A stretch of DNA of 64,000 nucleotides from Paraburkholderia phytofirmans OLGA172 (lineage in GTDB: Bacteria > Pseudomonadota > Gammaproteobacteria > Burkholderiales > Burkholderiaceae), in NCBI RefSeq assembly GCF_001634365.1, contig NZ_CP014579.1, positions 930,001 to 994,000 of the forward strand. The letters run 5' to 3'. Shown here one piece after another: positions 29,120 to 39,153 of this stretch. The position numbers were made by a program, and so were the translations under genes. The notes under the pieces were generated by a model, which had not been told where the DNA came from, searched no databases, and saw only the letters and a program-made list of their open reading frames with translations. Each line of letters starts with the position of its first letter. Position 1 is the first letter of the stretch.

Positions 29120-29698
29120 TCATTTGGCAGCAGCGACCGGTGTTGCGGCACTGGCGCCGGCTGCTTCCACAGCCTGACAGGCGGAACACAATCCCTTCAA
29201 TTCGATTTCGTCGCTGGCAAGCCGGTAGCCCGCATCTTCGATTTGCGCGACGAGCGCCTGGCGCAGCTTGGGCTGATGCAGTTCGGTGACATTGCCGCAT
29301 TGCTGGCAGACCACCAGAATGCCGTGCTGGCATTGCGTCAGATCGTGGCAGACGGTGAACGCATTGATCGATTCGATGCGGTGGACGAGCCCGGCCGAGA
29401 GCAGAAAGTCGAGCGCCCGGTAAACCGTGGGCGGCGCTGAGCCGGGATGGATCTGGCGCATGTCGTCAAGCAACGAATATGCCTTGGTGGCGCGCCCGGA
29501 ATTCAGCAGCAATTCGAGCACTTTGCGGCGGATTGGCGTGAGTTTTTCGCCGCGTTCGCGGCAATATTCTTCCGCGAGAATCAGTGCGGCTTCCTGCGAT
29601 TCACTGCGCTCAGCGTGCATGTGCCCCGGCTCGTGATGATGAGCGGAGGCAGCAAGGGTGGCTTTGTCGGCGGTCGCGGCGGGCTTGGCGGTCTTCAT
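29120..29698 (-). CDS. Fur-family repressor, probably Zur
   Basis: A 192-residue Fur-family regulator: winged helix around RRKVLELLLNSGRATKAYSLLDDM, structural zinc site CQQC plus CSAC, and a His-rich N-terminal stretch (HHHEPGHMH). The two CxxC pairs and the general pattern match Zur rather than Fur or PerR, though this is not decisive. The start at 29698 is the first Met giving the His-rich leader; the Met in GHMHAER is an alternative. It would sense cytoplasmic zinc. No zinc transporter gene is nearby. Confidence 0.78.
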   Translation of the reverse strand: MKTAKPAATADKATLAASAHHHEPGHMHAERSESQEAALILAEEYCRERGEKLTPIRRKVLELLLNSGRATKAYSLLDDMRQIHPGSAPPTVYRALDFLLSAGLVHRIESINAFTVCHDLTQCQHGILVVCQQCGNVTELHQPKLRQALVAQIEDAGYRLASDEIELKGLCSACQAVEAAGASAATPVAAAK

Positions 29699-29810
29699 GC
29701 GTCGATTATAAAGGCCATCGTGCTTCGCTGTGCCGGTGTCCAATGCGCCTGCCGGCCGCGGCCGGTCGCCGTTGTCAGGCACGAGGCCGCCGGATGGCTG
29801 CCGGGATGGT

Positions 29811-30437
29811 TCAAGTCAGCGGTAAATCGACGTATTTCTTGAAACCCGGGCGCGTCGCAAGCCGCGAATACCAACGCTCCAGATTCGGCAGCGGGGGACG
29901 TTCGACGCCGTCCAGCCCGAACCAGCGTTTCGCGTACGCGCCGATCACGATATCGGCGAGCGTGAAATTCTCGCCTTCGAGGAAGAAGCGGCCTTGCAGA
30001 TGGTTATCCAAAAGGCGCCACAGCAGCGTGAGCGCGCCGAAATCGCTGGCGAGCTTGTTGGCGTCGCGCTCGGCGGCCGGCGTACGCACGAGGGCCCAGA
30101 ACACCGGCTTTTCCGCAGGTTGCAGCGTGGTGAGCGACCAGTCGAGCCAGCGCTCGATGCTCGCGCGCAGTTTCGGTCCGGGTGGGTACAGGAGGCTCGA
30201 TTCGCCGTATTGCAGCACCAGATAGCGCAGTATGGAGTTCGATTCCCAGAGCACGAAACCGTCGTCGACCAGCGTCGGAATCTTGCCAGTCGGGTTCATT
30301 GTCAGATAGTCGGGCTCGTTGTTGCGGCCGAATTGCAGGCCCGCGTCGATGCGTTCGTACGGCAGCACCAGTTCGTCGCAGCACCACAAGACTTTCTGTA
30401 CGTTGACCGAGTTGGTGCGTCCCCAGATCGTAATCAT
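29811..30437 (-). CDS. glutathione S-transferase
   Basis: A 208-residue GST: N-terminal thioredoxin fold with NSVNVQKVLWCCDEL, the cis-proline motif in GKIPTLVDDG and the glutathione gamma-glutamyl contact ESNSILRYL, then the helical C-domain with FLEGENFTLADIVIGAY. The start at 30437 is preceded by AAGGGA. It is divergent from the nuclease-helicase gene. Substrate unknown. Confidence 0.9.
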   Translation of the reverse strand: MITIWGRTNSVNVQKVLWCCDELVLPYERIDAGLQFGRNNEPDYLTMNPTGKIPTLVDDGFVLWESNSILRYLVLQYGESSLLYPPGPKLRASIERWLDWSLTTLQPAEKPVFWALVRTPAAERDANKLASDFGALTLLWRLLDNHLQGRFFLEGENFTLADIVIGAYAKRWFGLDGVERPPLPNLERWYSRLATRPGFKKYVDLPLT

Positions 30438-30588
30438 CCGGTAAATCCCTTTTTTACATTGACAGGTGGCAAGCCGCGCGCGGCGCGCGGCGTTCAGCCA
30501 GCAACGATACACGATGCGGGATTTTCGCGTGCCGGCAACGGGCGGGCCTTGCGTACAATGGGCGCATCCGAATAGCACGAGGAGCCGC

Positions 30589-32337
30589 ATGGCCCGCATT
30601 GTCCCCGACGACTGGAAGAGCCTCGCCGCCACCGGCGCGGCGGCACGCGAACGCGAAACCCTCGCGCTGCTGGAAGAAGCGCTTCCTGATGGCTACACCG
30701 TCTATCACGGTGTGCACTGGACTCGCCTGAACCAGAATTTTTCGGTGTTCGGCGAGGCCGACTTCGTGATCGTCAGCCCCGCCGGGCGCGTGATGATCGT
30801 CGAACAGAAAACCGGTTTCCTGCGCGAAACGCCGAAGGGGCTCGTCAAGGTCTATCTTCAGACGGAACGCAATGTGGCGATCGCGCTCGCGCACACCGTC
30901 GAGACGCTGCATCGGCGCTTCACCGCGGCGTTCGGCGCGGGTACTTATTTCATCGAAGAGCTGCTGTATTGCCCGGACCACGTCGTCAAGGACGCGGCGA
31001 TTGCCGGCGTGAATCCCGCGCGGATCGTCGACGCGAAGCGCAAGGAGCGGCTTGCCGCGATTATTCGTGAAGCGTTGCCGGCCGACGAACCGCGCCTCGC
31101 CTGCGCACCGAAAATCCACCACTTTCTCGCCGACGAACTCGCGCTCACGCCCGACGCCAGCGCGCTGGTCGGCCAGGCCGGCACGCTCGTGACGCGTCTG
31201 GCGGGTGGCCTCGCGACCTGGGCGCGGCGGCTCGCGTTTTCGCCGTTCCGGCTGCGCGTGATCGGCACGGCCGGTTCCGGTAAAACACAACTGGCCTTGC
31301 AGGTGATGAAAGACGCGGTGGCGCGCGGGCAGCGGCCTTTGTACGTGTGTTTCAACCGGCCGCTCGCGGATCACATCGCGCGGGTTGCGCCACCCGAGGC
31401 GAAGGTGGCGAACTATCACCAGCTCTGCGACTGGATCGCGCGCGACGCGGGCCGTGAGCCGGATTTCCAGTCTGGCGACGTGTCTCCCAATCCCCCTGGG
31501 GGACTTCCTTCGGGGCGGGGGACTTCCTCTGCGGCGTTCGATCAGCTTGAAACGATTTTCGCCGAAACGCCGATCGACGCGCGCTGGCAATTCGACGTGC
31601 TGATCGTCGACGAAGGGCAGGATTTCGAACAGCCGTGGGTAGCCGCCCTCGAGCGCCTGTTGCGGCCGGGCGCCGCGTGGTGGTGGCTCGAAGACCCGCT
31701 GCAGAATCTGTATATGCGTGAGCCGGTCGAGCTGCCCGGCTGGACCATGCTGAAAGAAACCACTAACTATCGCAGTCCGCGCGACATTCTCGATTATGTG
31801 CGCGACGTGGTCGGCGCTTCGGTGCCGGTCGCGGCGGGTCTGGCGTCGGGCAGTCCGTTCGACGGCTCCGATATTTCTCTCTCCGTCTACGACGAAGCGA
31901 ATGCCGCCGAAGGCAGCATCGAGGCGACCAAGCGGGCGATCACGCAGGCGTTGTCGCTCGGCTTTCGCAAACAGGACATTGCGGTGCTCTCGTTCCGCGG
32001 CCGCGAAGGCTCGGCGATGACCGCGCTGGATCATCTTGGCCCGCATCGGTTGCGCAGTTTTACGGGTAAGTACGATCTGTTCGGCAACCCGGCGTACCGC
32101 GAAGGGGATGTGCTGTTCGAGTCGATCTATCGCTTCAAGGGGCAGGCGGCGCCGTGCGTGATTCTCACCGAGGTCGACTTCGAATCGTTCGACGAGCGTA
32201 TTGCGCGCAAACTGTTTGTCGGCGCCACGCGAGCGACGATGAAGCTGATCATCGTCGCCTCGCAGCGGGCCGCGCGGCATCTGCATCTGCGCGGCGGTAA
32301 AGAGGTGAAAGAGGTGAGGGAGGCGAAAGAAGCCTAG
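30589..32337 (+). CDS. NERD nuclease-SF1 helicase fusion protein
   Basis: A 582-residue two-part protein. Residues about 10-110 look like a NERD-type PD-(D/E)xK nuclease: Asp in GEADFVIVSPAG and the E-x-K in VEQKTG. From about 215 it is a UvrD-like superfamily 1 helicase: Walker A GTAGSGKT at 226-233, Walker B IVDEGQDF near 342, TTNYRS and the C-terminal FVGATRA arginine motif. GAGGAG precedes the ATG. Between Walker A and B, residues about 298-314 are encoded by a 47-base repeat that recurs at 56706-56752. It may act in DNA repair or defence; its partner on the other strand is a PRTase-HAD fusion. Confidence 0.78.
   Translation: MARIVPDDWKSLAATGAAARERETLALLEEALPDGYTVYHGVHWTRLNQNFSVFGEADFVIVSPAGRVMIVEQKTGFLRETPKGLVKVYLQTERNVAIALAHTVETLHRRFTAAFGAGTYFIEELLYCPDHVVKDAAIAGVNPARIVDAKRKERLAAIIREALPADEPRLACAPKIHHFLADELALTPDASALVGQAGTLVTRLAGGLATWARRLAFSPFRLRVIGTAGSGKTQLALQVMKDAVARGQRPLYVCFNRPLADHIARVAPPEAKVANYHQLCDWIARDAGREPDFQSGDVSPNPPGGLPSGRGTSSAAFDQLETIFAETPIDARWQFDVLIVDEGQDFEQPWVAALERLLRPGAAWWWLEDPLQNLYMREPVELPGWTMLKETTNYRSPRDILDYVRDVVGASVPVAAGLASGSPFDGSDISLSVYDEANAAEGSIEATKRAITQALSLGFRKQDIAVLSFRGREGSAMTALDHLGPHRLRSFTGKYDLFGNPAYREGDVLFESIYRFKGQAAPCVILTEVDFESFDERIARKLFVGATRATMKLIIVASQRAARHLHLRGGKEVKEVREAKEA
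31482..31528. repeat. 47-bp dispersed repeat, copy A (inside helicase gene)
   Basis: This 47-base stretch matches 56706-56752 at 43 of 47 positions in the same plus-strand orientation. It contains GGGGGACTTCCT twice, 19 bases apart. Here it lies within an intact reading frame and encodes a Pro/Gly/Ser-rich loop (SPNPPGGLPSGRGTSS) in the helicase. Confidence 0.8.
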
Positions 32338-32341
32338 CGCT

Positions 32342-33292
32342 TCATGAAGTCCACGCGCGCGCCCCGACCAGCATCCCCGTTTGCGTGAGCGCGTCCCACC
32401 AGATCACGCGCAGCAACGGCGCCTGCTGGGCAATCAGCAGCGCCTGCACCGGATCGCTCTCGACAAAATGCGTGACGCCGCCGCGCAATGCCGCCGCAGC
32501 CTTGTGAGCGGCTGCGCCGGCGGCACTTTCATCATGCGTGCCCGGCGTGCGCATCACCAGTTGCAGATGACCGAAGCCGTGCCGCGCGAGCCACGCTTCG
32601 GTGCGCGCGCGATCCAGTTCCGGCCGGCCGGTGATGATCGTGCGCACGCGTTGCAGATCGATGTCCGGCAGCACCTCGAACGGCAACAGCGCGTCGCGTT
32701 CGGCGAGTGCAGCGGCCAGATCCTCGTCGTAGCGCGCGAGCGGCACGTCGGGTAGCAGAATGCCGTCGAGATCGATCGCATAGGTGGCGTATTCGTGATC
32801 GTCGGCCATGGCGGGCGCAGCGCCCGCTTCAACGCGCTCCCAGTCCTCGCGATAACGCTCGGTGTAGGCCTGGCGCTCCCACGGAAACAGCGCGAAGTAA
32901 CCACGGGCGTCGATTGCGTAATCGGGTTGCGTGCGGCTCAGGTCGTCGACCGCGGCGGTCAGTGTCCTGACGTCGAGGCCATGCTGCTGAAGAAATGCAA
33001 TGCAATCGGTCAGCGTAAAGCCGCGCCCCGCGATGTCTTCGCATAGCAGCACTTTCGAACCCGCGGGCGGGATCGGCAGCGTCGAATCCCAGGCGACCGT
33101 GCGCGACTGGCGGTCGTAGCGCAGAAATGCGACCGGCGTGCCGGCCGCATGCGAAACCATCAGCGCAAGCGGCGCGCCGCCGCGCAGAATACCGATCGCC
33201 ATCGTGAAGCGCTCCGCCAGCAACGCGGGCTGCAGCGATTCGATCCAGTGATCGAGTTGTTCGTACGTCAGGGGCAAAACCGGCTTGTTCAT
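32342..33292 (-). CDS. phosphoribosyltransferase-HAD phosphatase fusion
   Basis: A 316-residue protein. The N-terminal half resembles type I phosphoribosyltransferases: GILRGGAPLA at about 34-43 and a PRPP-loop-like EDIAGRGFT at 85-93, with the usual TTG replaced by AGRG. The C-terminal half has HAD motif I DLDGILLPD (Asp174, Asp176) and a TGRPE motif-II region. The start at 33292 gives a standard N-terminus; longer frames run into the antisense of the CAGGCA repeat and are not real. It converges with the nuclease-helicase gene, stops four bases apart. A nucleotide salvage or modification role is plausible. Confidence 0.72.
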   Translation of the reverse strand: MNKPVLPLTYEQLDHWIESLQPALLAERFTMAIGILRGGAPLALMVSHAAGTPVAFLRYDRQSRTVAWDSTLPIPPAGSKVLLCEDIAGRGFTLTDCIAFLQQHGLDVRTLTAAVDDLSRTQPDYAIDARGYFALFPWERQAYTERYREDWERVEAGAAPAMADDHEYATYAIDLDGILLPDVPLARYDEDLAAALAERDALLPFEVLPDIDLQRVRTIITGRPELDRARTEAWLARHGFGHLQLVMRTPGTHDESAAGAAAHKAAAALRGGVTHFVESDPVQALLIAQQAPLLRVIWWDALTQTGMLVGARAWTS

Positions 33293-33563
33293 GACTCGTA
33301 TGGCGTCGCGTCGAGCGTAGGGCGGGTGTCCCGTAGACGGAGAGCGGCGGGCGGCGCAACGCAGCGGCAGGTCCTCGTTTTTGAGACGGAGAAATTTGGC
33401 GATATTATGCCTGCGGTTCAATGTCGCGCGTCGGGGGTGACGCGCGTCGCTGGACGGGGTGGGCCGCAAAGGCCGGCGCCGCGGCCGGTAGAGGGCGCGG
33501 CAGGCTGAGCCGGCGCAGCGTAGAACCGCCCGCAAAATAACGAGCGATGGAAAAAACAAGCAG

Positions 33564-34202
<639 letters not shown>

Positions 34203-36123
34203 CGCGCCGCCCATGGCGTCGTGTCCTCTATGTGCTGATCTGGCTAACCGCGCTCGCGGCGCCGGCCGGCGCGATCGGCTATCTGTTGTACGCGAACCTG
34301 CTTAATCCGCGCGCCACCGAACCGCTGACCGGTCAGTACGACGGTTTCTACTGGGACGCCGCGCAACTGCAGATCGCCTACGCGCGGTTCGAGAACCAGC
34401 TGCTGCTGTATCAATCCGGCGTCGACGACGATTATCAGCGGCTCACGCTGCGCTACCAGTTGCTGGAATCGAAGCTGCATGTGATGGCCGGTTCGACACG
34501 CCGGCTGACCACGAAGCTTGCGCTGCTGCAACGGCAAATGGACGAGATCCAGTCGATCGATCATTTGCTGGGCGAGATTCAGCCTGAGGTGGATGCGTTG
34601 CCGAAGGACCGCAGCCGCGCCAATCAGATCGTCGTGGAGCTGCGTCAGCATTGGAATGAGGTCAACGATCTCGCGTTGAGCCGCCGGTTCGCCGATGTGG
34701 CCGACCGTGAGGCGATGAACCGCGATTTCATCGACAAGCGCCGCATGCTGTTCGCGGGCGGCCTGTTGCTGCTGTTACTGTCGGCGGCCGCGACCACGCT
34801 GCTGGTGTTCAACGGCCGGCGCCGCACGCGCCTGATGCACCAGCAGCACGCGGCGCTCGAAGCGGAGCATCAGGCGAGCCGCGCGGCGCGCGAGGCCAGT
34901 CTCGCGAAGGACGCGTTTCTCGGCATGATCAGCCACGAACTGCGCACGCCCTTGCATGCGATCGTGTCGTCGATTGAATTGCTGGGCTTCAACTATCACT
35001 CCGAGGCCGACCGCAAGGTCATCCAGCGGCTCGAGACCGCAGGGCGGCATCTGGAAGCACAGATGAAAGACCTGACCGACTACGCGCGTCTCGGCGCCGG
35101 CAAGCTCGAGCTGCGTCACGAGCATTTCGGGCCGCGCGAACTGCTGGCTTCGATCGTCGACGAACACGCGATGTCGGCCGCCGCGCGCGGCCTCAAGCTG
35201 GAAAGCGAGGCGAGCGGCATGAGCGGCCTCGTCGATTCCGATCCGCACCGCATCCGCCAGATCGTCAACAACCTGGTTACCAACGCGATCCGTTACACCG
35301 AAACCGGCACGGTGCGCGTGCAACTGAGACAGCGGCCGGCAGTGCTGATCTTCGTCGTCAGCGATACGGGGCCGGGCGTGCCGCATGCGCAGATTCCGCT
35401 GATCTTCCAGGAGTTCACGCAGCTGGACGCATCGCGCACGCGCCGCTTCGAGGGCGCGGGGATGGGGCTCACGATCGTGCAGGGGCTGGTCAGGCTGTTT
35501 GGCGGCTCCGTCGAGGTGGCGAGCACGGTGGGCAAGGGCACCGCGTTTACGGTGACGATCCCTGTCACGCCCGTTGCGGCAACCGCGCCTCCCGGCGTGG
35601 CGGCGCACGCCAAACCGGGCGGCGCGCGCCCGTGCGTGTTGATCGTCGACGACAACCGGCTGATTCGCGAGTCGCTCAGCGAAATGATTACGCACATGGA
35701 TTTCGACGCGCACGCCGTCTCCAATGCCGACGATGCGCTCGCGTGGCTCGACGCGCATCGCTGTGATGTGGTGCTGCTCGATCTGCACATGCCGGATCGC
35801 GACGGTTATGCGTTCCTTGCGGATTTCGCGGCACGCGGGGGGCCGTCGTCGGGTGTTCCAGTGATCGTGGTGAGCGCGTATGCGCCGCAGCCGGATAGCG
35901 TGGTGGGCAATGCAGACGGCAAAGCGGCAGAGGAAGCGGGCGAAGCCGGCTTGCAGCCGTTTTTCGAAGCGTTATTAAAGCCAGTACATTACGAGGAGCT
36001 GCGCAGCGCGTTGCAGCGTGCTTTGGCTTCGCGGCATACGGTGTGACGTGACGCCTGGGAAGACGCAGATGGAGGAGGGCTCAACCTGAGCGCACCTTCA
36101 GCCGCTTGCCGGCGCGTGCAACA

Positions 36124-36978
36124 TCAAGGCCGGTTGAGGCGCTTGGACAGATCGGCGACCAGGATCGCCATACGCGCGGGCTTTTCATAGCACGCGACGT
36201 CGTAATTGCGGATGACCTGGCTGATCTCCGATTCGCTGGCCTTGCCGGTCAGCAATTCGCCGGTCAGCACGAAAACCGGCGCGTCCGGATTTTCCGAGGC
36301 CCGCACCGCGCGGATCGCCTCTGCCGAGGTCTGCGAGCCGAACAGCCAGTCGATCACAATGCCGTCGAAGATCTGCGTTTGCAGTTGTTCGGCGAACGCG
36401 GCGAGGCCGTAAATCGCCACCGCCGCGAAGCCGCTGCGCTCGAGATAGTCGCGCAGGTTGTCGGCGGAGGCCTGATCGTCGTCGACCACGGCGATGGTCG
36501 GCTTGTCGGTTTCAGCGCGGCGCGGATAGATCTCGATCTTGTGGACTTCGTACGCGCTTTGATAAAGCGTGCCGTCGTGACGCGCAACGCGCCATTGGCC
36601 GAGCTTCGGGTACGCGACAAATTCGGGGCGGCTGCCCGGTTCGAGCGCGGCGCCGACCCATGCGGTGCAGGCCAGCTCGATCGCGCCGATGCAGAACACC
36701 GCCTCCTGGGCGATGGCGCCGACCATGCCTGGATCGAGCGACTGTGCGCCGAATAGCTGAGCGGCAGGTTCGCCGAACACCTCGGCAACCTTCTTGATCT
36801 GCGAGAGGGTCCATGGGCTGTTGCCGCGCAGCTTGCGGTGTCCCTGCGAAAAACTCAGATCGAGGATGCGGCACAGCTCAGTGGTTTGCTGGCGCTTGCC
36901 GATTCCATGCCGGCTCATCAACTCGCGCACGCGCTCGGCGACTGCGATGGAGTCAGGTGAGTGTGTTTCGTTGGTCAT
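36124..36978 (-). CDS. BetR-type HTH response regulator (HTH first, receiver second)
   Basis: A 284-residue regulator with an N-terminal helix-turn-helix of the BetR kind (about 12-75: GKRQQTTELCRILDLSFSQGHRKLRG) and a C-terminal receiver (about 165-284) with acidic VVDDD, phospho-acceptor Asp in GIVIDWLFGS and a lysine in CYEKPARM. The order is the reverse of most response regulators. It converges with the hybrid kinase gene. The start at 36978 is the first Met with a plausible N-terminus. The 295-base gap 36979-37273 up to hipA shows nothing. Confidence 0.82.
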   Translation of the reverse strand: MTNETHSPDSIAVAERVRELMSRHGIGKRQQTTELCRILDLSFSQGHRKLRGNSPWTLSQIKKVAEVFGEPAAQLFGAQSLDPGMVGAIAQEAVFCIGAIELACTAWVGAALEPGSRPEFVAYPKLGQWRVARHDGTLYQSAYEVHKIEIYPRRAETDKPTIAVVDDDQASADNLRDYLERSGFAAVAIYGLAAFAEQLQTQIFDGIVIDWLFGSQTSAEAIRAVRASENPDAPVFVLTGELLTGKASESEISQVIRNYDVACYEKPARMAILVADLSKRLNRP

Positions 36979-37273
36979 GCTGCGTGAGGATCCGCCTTCT
37001 TGTAGGTTGGCTGTGGAGCGTGCGTACGACACGCGCAGCGCCGCCATGCACATTGAATGCGCATCGACGCGGCTACGCAGGGGACAGCAAATGTACCGTA
37101 AAAAGTATCGCGGTCTGTGTTTTTGTATGACCGCCGCCGAGCCTGTCGGTGCGAGGTGCGAACGGACAGATCCGGCGATCTGTTTATGCTGTTGGCATTG
37201 ACCGCATTTTACCGATGAAAGCGCGCGGCATCTGTAAAGAAATAATGCCGGCTGGTGTATTCCTTACGCGCCA

Positions 37274-38614
37274 CTATGCTGGCGGCATGGCGTGAAGTTT
37301 CGCCGCCGAGCTTTTCAGGCCTTTGAAAATCCGCTCGGCGACCTTGCCCGGAAACCGCTCGGGCAATTCGGCCGAGACCCGCGCGATGACCTCCGGCGTC
37401 TGTTCGATCAGCCGCTGGATCAATGGCTCGGCGTTCGCGCCGTACGAGCATCGCTGCGCCATTGCATTGAAGTGGCGCCGCTGCACATCGCGAAAGGCGT
37501 CGTGTTTGCTGCGCGACCACATCGCCATGGCGAGCCTGGCCTTGAACCATGACCATTGATTCGGGCCGTTGCCTTCCACCGGCCAGATCGACATCACGTC
37601 GTAAAGCGGCGTCAGGCGGTACTGGCCGCCCGCCAGCAGGCGAATGCTAAAGTTCTTGGCGTGGCCGTCCGGCGCCGCCAGCATCCAGAACAGGATCTGG
37701 CTGGCCAGCAGCGTCTCGATGTCCTGTTGCGCCGACACCGATTGCTGGAGAATCCGCGCGAGGTCCAGCACGCCCGGACCGCCTTCGTTTTCATACTTGC
37801 GATGCGACGGCACGCCGTAGACCTGGCAGAAGTCTTCCTGCGGCAGGCGCAGCAGCCATTGCCCGCTCGAATGCGGTTGCCGGTCGAAGCGTTCGACACT
37901 CAGCACCCGCTGCTTGCCGAACGTCATGATCTCGGTGTTGGCCACCGGCAGGCCATAGGCGTGCAGGATCCGCAGACATAGCCATTCGTTTTCGACCGAG
38001 GTGCTGAGGTCGGCGAGCTTGTTGCCGACCAGTCCAAGCGGCAGCTTGAAAATATGCGTGGTAGGCGTGGCGCCATGCGGACGCTGCCACTTGCCGTCGT
38101 GCCACAACAGGGCGGTTTTCTCCTGCGCGCCGGCGAGCGAGATGCGGAAATCGTCCGCTTCGTCGGGTGTGCCGGGGGCGGAGTTGCTGACGGTGCGTGC
38201 CAGCATGGTTTCGATCTCGCTGTCGGAGAGCGGTGTGCCTTCAATGCGTTCGACGCCGGCCGGCGCATCGTCAACGGCCAGCAACTGAACGGCGCCTACG
38301 CAATCGCGGCCGATGGCTTGCAGCAGGTCGAACGCATCGAGCGTATCGGTCTGGTAGCGCTGGGCGATGCGCTTTCTGATTGCCTCGCTGTCAGGCAGCA
38401 GATTGTCGAAATAGTTGAGCACCCGTGGCCCTTTGTGCGCCACGTTGCCCGGCGCAAACGGCAGCGAGAGGGAAAGCGGCCGGCCCACGGGCGAGGCGAC
38501 CCACGCGGGGTCGTAAGCGAACTCCATGGGGCCACGGGTGGGCAGGCGCCAGACTCCGACGCGCTCGCCGTTGGCCCACACCGAAAGCGCCCGCGAGTGC
38601 GTCTGGCGGCCCAT
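37274..38614 (-). CDS. hipA: HipA-family serine/threonine kinase toxin
   Basis: Toxin of a type II HipBA module, 446 residues. It has the N-terminal HipA domain with NYFDNLLPDSEAIR, the ATP-binding region TTHIFKLP and ENEWLCLRI, the catalytic VERFDR and the metal motif DGHAKNFSI, so it looks active. E. coli HipA phosphorylates glutamyl-tRNA synthetase and induces dormancy; the target here is unknown. It begins two bases after the hipB stop; a GTG nine bases earlier is an alternative. Both are driven from the operator array at 38879-38999. Confidence 0.9.
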   Translation of the reverse strand: MGRQTHSRALSVWANGERVGVWRLPTRGPMEFAYDPAWVASPVGRPLSLSLPFAPGNVAHKGPRVLNYFDNLLPDSEAIRKRIAQRYQTDTLDAFDLLQAIGRDCVGAVQLLAVDDAPAGVERIEGTPLSDSEIETMLARTVSNSAPGTPDEADDFRISLAGAQEKTALLWHDGKWQRPHGATPTTHIFKLPLGLVGNKLADLSTSVENEWLCLRILHAYGLPVANTEIMTFGKQRVLSVERFDRQPHSSGQWLLRLPQEDFCQVYGVPSHRKYENEGGPGVLDLARILQQSVSAQQDIETLLASQILFWMLAAPDGHAKNFSIRLLAGGQYRLTPLYDVMSIWPVEGNGPNQWSWFKARLAMAMWSRSKHDAFRDVQRRHFNAMAQRCSYGANAEPLIQRLIEQTPEVIARVSAELPERFPGKVAERIFKGLKSSAAKLHAMPPA

Positions 38615-38616
38615 GC

Positions 38617-38871
38617 TTACCACTCGATCAAAGGCGCCGACTCAGGCGCCGGCTGGTTCTTGTCGCGTACCTGCAATTGCAGGCCATAGGCGCCGCACAG
38701 CGCCAGCAATTGTGTGAGGGTGAGGGCGGTGGCGTCGGTTTCCAGCGCCGAGATGCGGCTTTGACTGACGCCGATGCGCACGGCGGCATCGGCCTGGGTG
38801 AGGCCGGCCTGGCGCCGGCCGGCAGCCAGCAGTTGAGCCATCTGGCCCGGCGTGGCGACGAGGTGGATCAT
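38617..38871 (-). CDS. hipB: HipB-family antitoxin
   Basis: An 84-residue XRE-type repressor: helix-turn-helix GLTQADAAVRIGVSQSRISALE at about 23-44, followed by the short dimerisation strand (LQLQVRD) and a flexible acidic tail. It should bind HipA and repress its own promoter. The first of five operator dyads begins only eight bases upstream of the ATG, so binding would also cover the ribosome-binding region. Confidence 0.9.
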   Translation of the reverse strand: MIHLVATPGQMAQLLAAGRRQAGLTQADAAVRIGVSQSRISALETDATALTLTQLLALCGAYGLQLQVRDKNQPAPESAPLIEW

Positions 38872-38878
38872 GGCAAAT

Positions 38879-38999
38879 TATCCGTGAAACGAATAAATGC
38901 ACTTTATGCGTCACACAGATATTTGTCAAATATTCGTGTGACGCATAAAGTGAAAATATCTGTCTGGCGAATAAAGGGCAAATATCTGCATCGCGAATA
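38879..38999. promoter_or_regulatory. five-operator array of hipBA, 26-bp period
   Basis: Five 17-base dyads of the form TATYYG-N5-CGMATA start at 38879, 38905, 38931, 38957 and 38983, each exactly 26 bases apart; the second is inverted. The second and third together form an almost perfect 53-base palindrome (38900-38952). E. coli HipB uses repeated TATCC-N8-GGATA operators in the same kind of position. The array lies between hipB and the broken hydroxyproline gene; the rest of the 282-base gap shows nothing further. Confidence 0.85.
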
Positions 39000-39153
39000 A
39001 ATTCCATCCGCCTGCGTCGCTGCCGGGATGGCCGTCCAGCAGACGGTGAGAACTCGATCCGGCCCCACGGCGCACGGGCGTCGTAGAATCGCTTGTTCTC
39101 GACTCCCGGAGCAGCCGCGTGTCTGATCAGCCACACACAGGAAGGCCGCAAGC

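Noticed and set aside
30454..32286. A 610-codon antisense frame over the nuclease-helicase gene
   Set aside because: Arg-rich translation without motifs; the opposite strand encodes Walker A and B and other helicase motifs.
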